59,567 bases of DNA from Prevotella sp. OH937_COT-195 (lineage in GTDB: Bacteria; Bacteroidota; Bacteroidia; Bacteroidales; Bacteroidaceae). Location of the stretch: NCBI RefSeq assembly GCF_003932845.1, contig NZ_RQZH01000015.1:1-59567 (forward strand), in the 5' to 3' direction. The notes below the pieces were generated by a model. That model ran no database searches. It worked only from the letters and a program-made list of their open reading frames with translations, and was not told the origin of the DNA. Both the position numbers and the translations under genes were made by a program. Positions within the stretch are counted from its first letter, which is position 1. Every line of letters begins with the position of its first letter. Shown in pieces: positions 45,144 through 53,438 of this stretch.

Positions 45144-45289
45144 AAAGAGACATTTCAAGAGTTAAAAAGTTGAGGAGCGAATAAAACAGTTCTTCACGGT
45201 TGACCGGCGACACCGATAATTAAGGTATTGTTTTAACTCCGGAACTCTTAATCCTCACACTCTTAACTACAAGAGAGAAAGAAAAAGGA
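45144..45289 (+). other. Intergenic gap inside the corrin cluster with imperfect inverted repeat
   Basis: A 146-base break in an otherwise overlapping gene series. It holds agttaaaaagttgagga (near 45158-45174), loosely mirrored by tcctcacactcttaact (near 45252-45268), and several aactc/gagtt words. No promoter box, riboswitch core or gene is recognised. Confidence 0.4.
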
Positions 45290-47104
45290 ATGATTCTTAT
45301 ATTCGGAGGCACCACAGAAGGACGGAAAGCAGCCGCGGCACTCGAAGAGGCAGGCAAAACTTTCTACTATTCCACCCGCGGAAACGGGCAGGAAATAGAC
45401 CTCGTGCACGGTATTCGCACCACGGGGGAAATGGATGCCGACGCCATTGTCGATTTCTGCAACAAGAAAGGTGTGGCACTGATAATTGATGCGGCGCACC
45501 CTTTTGCCAAAAACCTGCATAAGAATATTGTGGAGGCGGCACGCAGAATTGCACTGCCCGTGATAAGATACGAAAGGCAGTATCCTCCGCATGACAACGA
45601 CTTGGTGTGGTGCAAAGACTATGCCGATGCGGCAGAACAGATGGAAATGCACGGTGTGGAACGACTTCTCGCACTCACGGGGGTGCAGACAATAGGCAGT
45701 CTTAAGTCTTTCTGGCTTCGACACCACACTTGGTTCCGCATTCTTCACCGCGACTCGTCGGTGGAAATGGCACAAAGACACGGTTTCCCGAAAGAGAACC
45801 TGACTTTCTACGATGACGAACCCACAGCCGAGATGATAAAAAAGCTGCAACCCGATGCCATAATAACAAAAGAAAGCGGAACGAGCGGAGGATTCACGGA
45901 GAAAGTGGAAGCGGCACGAAAAGCAGGCATATCCGTCTTCGTGGTACAGCGACCGACAATCGATGCCGAACAAGTGAATCTCGTAAAAGTGAACGGACCG
46001 CACGGCATGCGACTGAAAACGCAAGAGATACTACCCGACTTCTACGAACTGAAAACCGGAATAACCACAGGCACATGCGCCACGGCGGCAGCCGTGGCAG
46101 CACTGACAAGGCAGAATGTGGTAAGCGTGCGCATTCCGGACGGAGAGGACATCGAGGTACGCATATCCGCACTCGGCAAAAACTCTGCAACGGTAACAAA
46201 GACGGCAGGCGACGATCCGGACATTACCGACGGACTCGACATAGTGGCAAAAGTGGAAACATACCCGGCTGACAATGAACAAAAAGGAGAAAGACAGAAC
46301 GGCACTCGACAATCATATATCGACATAGAAGGCGGCGAAGGTGTCGGAACCGTGACTCTGCCGGGACTCGGGTTGCCCATTGGGAGTGCCGCAATAAACG
46401 AGACTCCGCAGCAAATGATACGCCGAAACGTGCTGCCGCTGTTGCCGAAAGGAATGTCGGCAACGGTAACGATAAGCGTTCCACAAGGACGGGAAACGGG
46501 CACACGGACATTCAACCCGCGCATAGGGGTGGTGGGCGGAATAAGCATCATAGGCACAAGCGGCATCGTGAAACCTTTCTCTTCGGAGGCTTGGATAAAC
46601 TCGATACGCAAAGAAATGTCGGTAGGATTGCAGGCTTCGAAAGCAGAAAGTTCAAAACAAGAAATTCAAATAGTGATAAACAGCGGCGCAAAGAGCGAAC
46701 ATTTCATGCGCAAACTGTACCCGAAACTGCCCGAACAGGCATTCATACACTACGGCAACTTCATCGGCGAAACGATAACGATAGCCAAAGAACTGGGTGT
46801 TACGAAACTGGCAATGGGCGTAATGATAGGAAAGGCGGTGAAACTTGCGGAGGGAAGACTCGACACCCATAGTCACAAAACGACGATGAACATCGCTTTC
46901 GTGCAGGAGATGCTGAACGAATCGGGAGTGAAGAAAGACATAGGCGGCATAAACATGGCACGCCAACTGTGGTCGATACTTACCCCGGAAGAGATGCAAC
47001 GTTTGGAAAAAACAATAATAGAACACTGCCACGAACACTGCGACCCGCTGCTGCCCGATGGCAAGATTGACATAACATTAATATCCGAAAACATAACGAA
47101 ATGA
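45290..47104 (+). CDS. cbiJ-cbiD: Fused precorrin-6A reductase (CbiJ/CobK) and cobalt-precorrin-5B C1-methyltransferase (CbiD)
   Basis: 604 residues. Residues 1-245 are CbiJ/CobK, the NADPH-dependent reductase (MILIFGGTTEGRKAA, IIDAAHPFAKNLHKNI, RLLALTGVQTIGSL, ITKESGTSGGFTEK). Residues about 250-600 are CbiD (LKTGITTGTCATAAAVAAL at 255-273, TVTLPGLGLPIGSAAINETPQQ in part, FNPRIGVVGGISIIGTSGIV, HTHSHKTTMN-type segment DTHSHKTTMN). CbiD again indicates the anaerobic route. The stop overlaps the next gene by four bases. Confidence 0.94.
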   Translation: MILIFGGTTEGRKAAAALEEAGKTFYYSTRGNGQEIDLVHGIRTTGEMDADAIVDFCNKKGVALIIDAAHPFAKNLHKNIVEAARRIALPVIRYERQYPPHDNDLVWCKDYADAAEQMEMHGVERLLALTGVQTIGSLKSFWLRHHTWFRILHRDSSVEMAQRHGFPKENLTFYDDEPTAEMIKKLQPDAIITKESGTSGGFTEKVEAARKAGISVFVVQRPTIDAEQVNLVKVNGPHGMRLKTQEILPDFYELKTGITTGTCATAAAVAALTRQNVVSVRIPDGEDIEVRISALGKNSATVTKTAGDDPDITDGLDIVAKVETYPADNEQKGERQNGTRQSYIDIEGGEGVGTVTLPGLGLPIGSAAINETPQQMIRRNVLPLLPKGMSATVTISVPQGRETGTRTFNPRIGVVGGISIIGTSGIVKPFSSEAWINSIRKEMSVGLQASKAESSKQEIQIVINSGAKSEHFMRKLYPKLPEQAFIHYGNFIGETITIAKELGVTKLAMGVMIGKAVKLAEGRLDTHSHKTTMNIAFVQEMLNESGVKKDIGGINMARQLWSILTPEEMQRLEKTIIEHCHEHCDPLLPDGKIDITLISENITK

Positions 47105-48237
47105 AGAAATTTATCATATTTGCATGCCTCGCGGCATTGCTCACGGCATGCCGGCAAACGGCAGGCAACAGCCGCGGAAACAGCGGCGAGGGCAACGACA
47201 CGGCAACAGTGACGACGAAATATGCCCGGGGCTTCAGCGTGAAAGAAGAACAAGGATACCGCCTGCTCGAGATAAGAAATCCGCAAGAAACCGACGGCAA
47301 TGCGGCATACCGATTCGCACTCGTGCCACGGGGGACAACGCCCGACAACATTCCGGAGGGCTGCACCGTGATAGAGACACCGGTAAAGAGCGTTATCTGC
47401 ATGACCACACAGCAACTCGGAGGGTTCATAAAACTCGGAGCACTCGATTTCGTTACAGGAATAGCGAGCGCAAAACGACTTTTCGACAAGGAACTGAAAC
47501 AGCGCATACAAGACCGGCGCATGGTGAAAATAGGCAAGGAGGGAAACTTCAACGAGGAAATGATACTCGCCTCGCAGCCGGACGTGATACTCATATCGCT
47601 ATCGAAACGAGGAGGATTCGACAAACTGCAAGATGCCGGCGTACCGCTGATACCGTACATGGGATACGAGGAAGTGTCGCCTCTGGCACAGGCAGAATGG
47701 ATAAAGTTCGTAGGACTGCTCACGGGAAACACCGCCAAAGCAAATGACATTTTCAGCAAGGTGGAACGCAACTACAACGATGCCAAGGCGATGCTTCCCA
47801 AATATGAGACAATGCCGTCGGTGCTATACGGAAAAATGCACGGCGACAATTGGTATGCCATGGGCGGCAAGAGTTTCGTGGCAACGATAGTGAACGATGC
47901 CGCAGGGCAGTATTTCATGTGTGCAGACAACAATACGGGAGGAGTGAATATCGATTTCGAAAAGGTGTATTCCGATGCGGGCAATGCCGATTTCTGGATA
48001 ATACAGAACAAAGAAAAGGATAGTTTTTCATATACGATGCTCGTTGCCGACGACCCGCGATATGCCGATTTCAGTGCATGCAGAAACAAAAAGGTGGTGT
48101 GCTGCGACATGAACCGCACGCCTCTGAACGAATTATCTGCCATGGAACCGGACATACTGCTCAAGGATTTCATAAAGGCTTTCCACCCGGAAGTGCTGAA
48201 AGACTATACCCCAAAATACTATAAACTGACGGAATGA
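47101..48237 (+). CDS. ABC transporter substrate-binding lipoprotein (BtuF/FecB-like)
   Basis: 378 residues with lipobox LLTAC (Cys17). The periplasmic-binding fold of the helical-backbone type is shown by VIETPVKSVICMTTQQLGGFIKLGALDFVTGIAS (partly), EMILASQPDVILIS and GVPLIPYMGYEEVSPLAQAEWIKFVGLLTG in order. The cluster position and family fit corrinoid, cobalt-chelate or siderophore uptake. Corrinoid is the simplest guess. It is coupled to cbiJ-cbiD upstream and to the permease downstream (both ATGA overlaps). Confidence 0.9.
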   Translation: MKKFIIFACLAALLTACRQTAGNSRGNSGEGNDTATVTTKYARGFSVKEEQGYRLLEIRNPQETDGNAAYRFALVPRGTTPDNIPEGCTVIETPVKSVICMTTQQLGGFIKLGALDFVTGIASAKRLFDKELKQRIQDRRMVKIGKEGNFNEEMILASQPDVILISLSKRGGFDKLQDAGVPLIPYMGYEEVSPLAQAEWIKFVGLLTGNTAKANDIFSKVERNYNDAKAMLPKYETMPSVLYGKMHGDNWYAMGGKSFVATIVNDAAGQYFMCADNNTGGVNIDFEKVYSDAGNADFWIIQNKEKDSFSYTMLVADDPRYADFSACRNKKVVCCDMNRTPLNELSAMEPDILLKDFIKAFHPEVLKDYTPKYYKLTE

Positions 48238-49253
48238 AAAACAAGAGCCTGCCATATTTCGTGCTGATGACACTCGTCATTGCCGCATTATTCTTCCTCA
48301 ACCTGCTGCTCGGCACGGTACACATACCTGTTTCCGATGTATGGCGAATCCTTGCCGGCGATGAAGGAGAACCCGTGGTATGGCAGAACATCATACTGAA
48401 ATCGCGACTGCCGCAGGCTCTCACCGCCATGGTTGCAGGCGCAGGTCTTGCCATAGGCGGACTACAGATGCAGACTGTGTTCCACAACCCGCTCGCAGGC
48501 CCGTCCGTACTGGGCATCAGCAATGGTGCCTCGCTCGGCGTGGGATTCATGGTTCTCGCCTCCGGCAGCATCGGCGGCGTTGCCATGAGCAGTCTCGGCA
48601 TAGCGGGTAACGCGGCATTGTCGATAGGTGCCATAATCGGCTCGCTGTCCGTAATGTCGCTAATAGTATATGTTGCACAACGGGTAAAGGGCAATGTCAC
48701 TCTGCTCATCATCGGCGTGATGATAGGCTACGTCGCCACGGCAATAATAGGCGTGCTGAAATATTTTGCCGCCGAAGAAGACATCAGGGCATACGTTGTG
48801 TGGGGATTGGGCAGTTTCTCTCGCGTCTCGGCAGGTCAGGTGTGGCTCTTCGTCGCGCTAATGGCTGTACTCATACCGCTTTCCATGCTCCTTGTCAAAA
48901 CCATGAACCTGCTCTTGCTGGGTGAAGACTATGCGCGAAACCTCGGTCTTAACATACGCCGCGCGCGACTTTCGGTCATTGGTTGCAGCGGCGTTCTCGT
49001 GGCAATCGTCACCGCCTACTGCGGTCCGATAATGTTTCTCGGGCTTGCCGTGCCTCATCTCTGTCGCTCGATATGGCGCACTGCAGACCATCGCGTACTG
49101 ATGCCTGCCGCCATGCTCACCGGTTCTGCCCTTGCCCTTGCGTGTTGCATCATCGCGCGCATGCCCGGCTTCGAGGGCGCATTGCCGATAAACTCCGTAA
49201 CTGCGCTCGTCGGAGCACCAATAGTGGCAATGGTGTTGTTCAAGCGAAAGTGA
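48234..49253 (+). CDS. FecCD/BtuC-type ABC transporter permease
   Basis: 339 residues with about ten hydrophobic segments. Family motifs: RLPQALTAMVAGAGLAIGGLQMQTV, NPLAGPSVLGISNGASLG, GLGSFSRVSAGQVW, LGEDYARNLGLN (coupling helix) and GPIMFLGLAVPHLCR. It works with the preceding binding lipoprotein. The ATP-binding subunit that normally follows (BtuD/FecE type) is not here. After the stop at 49253 there is only the promoter of the porin-like gene. Confidence 0.93.
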   Translation: MKNKSLPYFVLMTLVIAALFFLNLLLGTVHIPVSDVWRILAGDEGEPVVWQNIILKSRLPQALTAMVAGAGLAIGGLQMQTVFHNPLAGPSVLGISNGASLGVGFMVLASGSIGGVAMSSLGIAGNAALSIGAIIGSLSVMSLIVYVAQRVKGNVTLLIIGVMIGYVATAIIGVLKYFAAEEDIRAYVVWGLGSFSRVSAGQVWLFVALMAVLIPLSMLLVKTMNLLLLGEDYARNLGLNIRRARLSVIGCSGVLVAIVTAYCGPIMFLGLAVPHLCRSIWRTADHRVLMPAAMLTGSALALACCIIARMPGFEGALPINSVTALVGAPIVAMVLFKRK

Positions 49254-49304
49254 CAAAATTATGTCAAGAATAGGGAAAAACCTAATACAAATAGGGGTAA
49301 TCTC

Positions 49305-49335
49305 TTTGCCGTTTGCAAGGAAAAGAGTATCTTTG
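49305..49335 (+). promoter_or_regulatory. Promoter of the porin-like gene
   Basis: TTTG (49305-49308), 19 bases, TATCTTTG (49328-49335). It lies inside the longer open frame that starts at 49261, so that start is rejected in favour of 49369. Confidence 0.8.
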
Positions 49336-49368
49336 CGGCATAGTTTTAACCTGAAAAACGTTTTTGAC

Positions 49369-50064
49369 ATGAAAAAGATTATCGCCACAATCGCATTGGC
49401 AGCATTTGTTTTAATGCCGTCATTCGCACAGAATTACAAGCGAAGTAAGTATTATAACCGCAACAAGCGACACCTTGATTACAACAACAGGAGGCACGGC
49501 AGTTACGACAACCGCGATGTTTATTACGGTTTCCGCGTGGGTCCGGCATTTACAACGGTAAACTCCGACAACCCGTTGCTCGATGGCGGAAAAACCATGA
49601 CGGGACTAAACGTGGGCTTCGCAGTCGGCATGGGACTAACAGACCGTGCACCGCTCTACTTCGAGTCCGGTCTTTACTATACGGAAAAAGGCGGCAAGAA
49701 CAAGAATGGTCCACTCGATTTTACCTACAACCTTGGATACGTGGAATTGCCGTTCGTGCTTAAATATGCCTACAACATCGACGAGACTTTCTCCATACAG
49801 CCGTTCTTCGGCGGATATTTCGCATGCGGAGTGTCCGGAAAGATAAAGAATTTCAAGAATCGCAAGGCATATAGTTCGTTCGACAGCGATTCGGACAGTT
49901 CTTTCGAACGCCTTGATGCCGGATTGCGAATGGGTGTGGGCGTAGGCATCGACTTGTTCTATGCCGACCTTACCTACGATCTCGGACTTGCCAACATCGG
50001 GCATGACGATTTCGACGAGTGCCACAACAGTGCCGTGATGCTCACTTTCGGCGTGAACTTCTGA
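49369..50064 (+). CDS. Porin-family outer-membrane beta-barrel protein
   Basis: 231 residues from MKKIIATIALAAFVLMPSFAQ, a clear signal peptide. A basic, Tyr/Asn-rich stretch follows (YKRSKYYNRNKRHLDYNN). The rest is a small eight-strand-type barrel of the OMP_b-brl_2 group (YYGFRVGPAFTTVN, LYFESGLYYTEKGGK, LPFVLKYAYNID, VMLTFGVNF with terminal Phe). The gene stands alone with its own promoter and terminator. The function is unknown. The long basic linker after the signal is unusual. Confidence 0.85.
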   Translation: MKKIIATIALAAFVLMPSFAQNYKRSKYYNRNKRHLDYNNRRHGSYDNRDVYYGFRVGPAFTTVNSDNPLLDGGKTMTGLNVGFAVGMGLTDRAPLYFESGLYYTEKGGKNKNGPLDFTYNLGYVELPFVLKYAYNIDETFSIQPFFGGYFACGVSGKIKNFKNRKAYSSFDSDSDSSFERLDAGLRMGVGVGIDLFYADLTYDLGLANIGHDDFDECHNSAVMLTFGVNF

Positions 50065-50082
50065 CATGTAACATAAATGCGA

Positions 50083-50118
50083 AGAGGATGTGTCAACACA
50101 GGCACATCCTCTTTTTAT
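50083..50118 (+). terminator. Terminator of the porin-like gene
   Basis: A perfect 10-bp stem agaggatgtg / cacatcctct (50083-50092 and 50103-50112) with a ten-base loop, followed by T-rich sequence. It is 19 bases past the stop. Confidence 0.85.
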
Positions 50119-50166
50119 ATATCTGTTAAAAACACCATAAATGCGGTTCGGCAACGTAAGGTCGGA

Positions 50167-50368
50167 TTTATCCCAAATCGGTCATTAGACCGCATTTGCT
50201 CAGATTTGCCATTGCCGTTACGCTTCCCAACCGCTTTAGCCCGCTTGCTGACATCTGCGCAGCCGTTTCATCTCGACGCAGCCCGCTACGCCTTCGATGA
50301 AACGGCTGCACATCTGCCCAACAATCGAACAAAATCAGTTGAGGGCTCTAATGACCGATTTGGGCTTA
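50167..50368 (+). repeat. 202-bp TIR element, copy 3
   Basis: Full-length copy in the orientation of copy 1, between convergent genes (porin-like and prolyl oligopeptidase). This copy lacks TTAA at both ends (ttatccc at left, gggctta at right), although the length is unchanged. The rest of the 50119-50515 gap shows nothing recognisable apart from a G/C run ggggggattataattcccccc near 50434-50456. Confidence 0.9.
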
Positions 50369-50515
50369 CCACACTCCTAACACCCGGCATAAAAGCCGAT
50401 AACAACCAAGGGAGAGGCGTTTGTCCGGTGTCGGGGGGATTATAATTCCCCCCCAACGCTTCGAGTCTGTGTTTACGATGTTTCGCCTATATGTGTTTTC
50501 CGTCCGTATCCCATT

Positions 50516-52621
50516 CTATTTAAACTTCATACCCAAGTGTTTCATAATAAAGCCGTAGATGTCGGCTTGTTCTTCCAATTGTTTTGCCAATGGTTTGCCG
50601 CTGCCGTGTCCCGCTTTGCTGTCAATACGAATGAGTACGGGTGCCGTGCCGGCTTGGCAATCTTGCAAGGTTGCTGCAAATTTGAACGAGTGTGCGGGCA
50701 CTACGCGGTCGTCGTGGTCGGCTGTTGTTACGAGTGTGGCAGGGTAGCTGACGCCTTTCTTCAAATTATGCAGGGGCGAATAGGCATACAGATATTCGAA
50801 CATTTCCTTGCTGTCTTCGCTTGTGCCGTAATCAGGCGCCCAGTTCCAGCCGATGGTGAACTTGTGGTAGCGCAACATATCCATTACGCCCACTTGCGGA
50901 ATGCAGACTTTGAACAGGTCGGGGCGTTGCGTCATACATGCGCCAACGAGGAGTCCGCCGTTGCTGCCGCCCATAATGGCGATGTGGTCTTTGCTCGTGA
51001 AATTGTTGGCAATGAGCCATTCGGCAGACGAAATAAAGTCATCGAACACGTTTTGCTTCTGCATTTTTGTGCCTGCCACGTGCCATTCTTCACCATATTC
51101 GCTACCACCACGCAGGTTTACCTGTGCATAGATGCCTCCATTTTCGAGGAACGGTATGCGCATTGACGAGAAACTTGGAGGCAACGACACGTTGAACCCA
51201 CCATATCCATATATGAGTACAGGGTTCTTTCCGTTTTGTTTCAGCCCCTTTTTGCAGGTTAGGAACATCGGGACGCGCGTTCCGTCCTTACTTGTGACGA
51301 AAACTTGCCGGGTGATATATTTATCGCGGTCGAACTTAATCTTCGGTGCGGCGTATAAAGTGCTCTTGTTTTCTGCAATGTCGTACCGGTAGATGGTATT
51401 AGGAACGGTGAACGAAGAGAAGCCGTAAAAACATTCTTTCTGTCCGCGTTTGCCGTTAAAGTAAGCGCGTCCCACGGTAGGGAGTTTTATTTCGTTGAGT
51501 TTCCTGCCGTCTGTCGAGTAAACATAAAGGTGGGTAGAAGCATCTTGGTTGTAAGTAAGCACGAGTTTGTCATCGGCAAACTGCACGTCCTCGAGCACGT
51601 TTTTGCTTTCGCCGATGAGTTCTTTCCAATCTTTAAAGCCAGGCTTGTGTATGTTGGCAACCATTACGCGGCCACGTGGCGCACCATCGTTGGTGAGCAG
51701 ATAGATGTCATCGCCGATGGTTTCGATGGGGCTGTACTGCAAGTCCATGTTGGAAGTCATCTGTATGAACTGCGAGTTTGGCACACGAAGGTCGCGTACA
51801 TATAGATTCACACCCGAACCCGCACCGCTTTCATAAAGGAACATCATGGTTTCGTCCTTGTTCACCCAAACCGAATAGAAGCGCAGCGGGTGAACAGGAT
51901 TCCGGTAGAACAACACATCGTCGCTCTGTTTCGTGCCTATTTTGTGGTAGTAAACCTTGTGCACCTCGTTCTTGGAACTGAACTCCTTGCCCTTTTCGGG
52001 GGCATCGTATGCACTGTAATAGAAGCCGTTGCCGCACCATTGTGCGCCACCAAACTTCGCCCATTCTATGTGGTCGGTCAGCAGTTCGCCCGTTGCCACG
52101 TCTTTCACGTAAATTTCCTGCCAATCGCTTCCACTGCGCGAAATGACGTAAGCCATATATTTTCCGTCCTTCGAAAAGGTTGCATTTTGCAATGCCACGG
52201 TGCCGTCGTCGCTCAGTTTGTTAGGGTCGAGAAACTCGCGGAGCGTTCCTCCCAACTCGTCCATTTGGTATAGCACGCTTTGGTTCTGCAGTCCGTTGTT
52301 TTTATATACATACCATTTGTCGTTCTTCTTGAACGGTGTGCTAACCTTTTCGAAGTCCGCTACTTCCTTCAAACGTTTCAAGAGTTTGGCACGGAAGGGT
52401 ATTTTCGCCAAGTAAGCGTTGGTCACTTTGTTTTCAGCCTCTACCCATGCCGTGGTTTCTTGGCTCCGGTCTGCCTCCAAGGGACGATAAGGGTCAGGCA
52501 CTTTCACGCCGAAATATGTGTCCACGGTGCCGTCTTTCGGTGCCTGCGGATAGACAATGTTTTGCGCAGTCATTGTTGTTGCTGTCAGCGCGAGTGCCGA
52601 CAATGCGATAAACTTTCTCAT
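50516..52621 (-). CDS. Prolyl oligopeptidase (family S9A), exported
   Basis: 701 residues with a signal peptide (MRKFIALSALALTATTMTAQ). It cleaves peptides after proline. The N-terminal part is the seven-blade propeller, from PQAPKDGTVDTYFGVKVPDPYRPLE (family start) to about residue 420. The C-terminal alpha/beta hydrolase has the nucleophile Ser553 in MGGSNGGLL, Asp638 in ADHDDRVVP and His672 in KAGHGSGKP, matching porcine POP order and spacing. A periplasmic location is inferred. It is a single gene with a good promoter at 52664-52695. Confidence 0.96.
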   Translation of the reverse strand: MRKFIALSALALTATTMTAQNIVYPQAPKDGTVDTYFGVKVPDPYRPLEADRSQETTAWVEAENKVTNAYLAKIPFRAKLLKRLKEVADFEKVSTPFKKNDKWYVYKNNGLQNQSVLYQMDELGGTLREFLDPNKLSDDGTVALQNATFSKDGKYMAYVISRSGSDWQEIYVKDVATGELLTDHIEWAKFGGAQWCGNGFYYSAYDAPEKGKEFSSKNEVHKVYYHKIGTKQSDDVLFYRNPVHPLRFYSVWVNKDETMMFLYESGAGSGVNLYVRDLRVPNSQFIQMTSNMDLQYSPIETIGDDIYLLTNDGAPRGRVMVANIHKPGFKDWKELIGESKNVLEDVQFADDKLVLTYNQDASTHLYVYSTDGRKLNEIKLPTVGRAYFNGKRGQKECFYGFSSFTVPNTIYRYDIAENKSTLYAAPKIKFDRDKYITRQVFVTSKDGTRVPMFLTCKKGLKQNGKNPVLIYGYGGFNVSLPPSFSSMRIPFLENGGIYAQVNLRGGSEYGEEWHVAGTKMQKQNVFDDFISSAEWLIANNFTSKDHIAIMGGSNGGLLVGACMTQRPDLFKVCIPQVGVMDMLRYHKFTIGWNWAPDYGTSEDSKEMFEYLYAYSPLHNLKKGVSYPATLVTTADHDDRVVPAHSFKFAATLQDCQAGTAPVLIRIDSKAGHGSGKPLAKQLEEQADIYGFIMKHLGMKFK

Positions 52622-52663
52622 TCTGTTGTTAGGTTTATGTTATTTCTATGTTTCAAAACGGTA

Positions 52664-52695
52664 CAAAGATACTAATATTTTCAGACCTCTGCAAA
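52664..52695 (-). promoter_or_regulatory. Promoter of the prolyl oligopeptidase gene
   Basis: On the minus strand TTTG (52695-52692), 20 bases, then TATCTTTG (52671-52664), 42 bases before the ATG. Confidence 0.8.
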
Positions 52696-52908
52696 ACTCT
52701 TGGCACAATAGTCTTGCAGAAATATCCGAGTTATAATATTCCGTTAGATTTATTTGATTTTATGAAGATAATTGTGTCGAAAAGCGACAACTGTGCTTTG
52801 CCCTCGCAAAAGCGACTGTTTTGCTTTGCAATTTCGCCCAAATTGAAAAGCAATTCCGCCTGTTTTACATATTCGGAAGGAAAGAACGGGAGATAAAACT
52901 CTGCCGTT

Positions 52909-53110
52909 TTAACCCAAATCGGTCATTAGAACCCTCAACCGATTTTGTTCGATTGTCGAGCAGATGTCAACCGTTTTCATCGAAGGCGTAGCGGGCTGCG
53001 TCGAGATGTAATGGCTGCGCAGATGGCAGCAAGCGGGCTAAATCGGTTGGGAAGCGTAACGGCAATGGCAAATCTAAGCAAATGCGGTCTAATGACCGAT
53101 TTGGGTTTAA
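52909..53110 (-). repeat. 202-bp TIR element, copy 4
   Basis: Full length, bounded by TTAA on both sides, in the orientation of copies 2 and 5. One base is missing and one added close together (gatgtcaaccgttttcatc compared with gatgtgcaaccgtttcatc), so the length is kept. It lies between two divergent genes, clear of both promoters. Confidence 0.9.
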
Positions 53111-53286
53111 TTTACACCGATTGCCGAAACAGACTTATGGCATACACCAATAATGATTGACACACAGCACATGAATATCGGAAAAAGATAAAGTTAAAAA
53201 TAACTTTTTTATTAATCAAGCGTCTCGTTTTTACAATTTATGTTAAAAAAAGAACGCATAAACAAAATCCTTTGGAAAAATATTAT

Positions 53287-53294
53287 TATATTTG
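53287..53294 (+). promoter_or_regulatory. Possible -7 box for the adhesin-like gene
   Basis: TATATTTG, 144 bases before the ATG at 53439, leaving a long 5' leader. No clear -33 box. Confidence 0.35.
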
Positions 53295-53438
53295 TATAAA
53301 CCAAATGCCAAAACAGAGAAAACAAATGGCAGATACAAGCAACCAAGACATGATTTGACAAAACTTTAACACTAACACAAATGCCCGAGCCTCTGTAAGC
53401 ATTCCCAGAAAGGGGTAAAGGAGAGAGGCAACAACAAC

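Larger units (their letters stand above)
52622..53438. other. Divergent intergenic region between the peptidase and the adhesin-like gene
   Basis: About 817 bases. It holds the leftward peptidase promoter, two CAATT(T/C)CGCC motifs (52829-52839, 52851-52866), repeat copy 4 (52909-53110), and a weak rightward -7 box TATATTTG (53287-53294). No gene is recognised. Confidence 0.6.

Noticed and set aside
49261..49368. Longer N-terminus for the porin-like protein
   Set aside because: The region holds the promoter, and the signal peptide starts at 49369.
50434..50456. GGGGGG...CCCCCC palindrome after repeat copy 3
   Set aside because: It is short and lacks a clear gene partner. It could be a weak terminator for the convergent genes, but there is no T run to support this.
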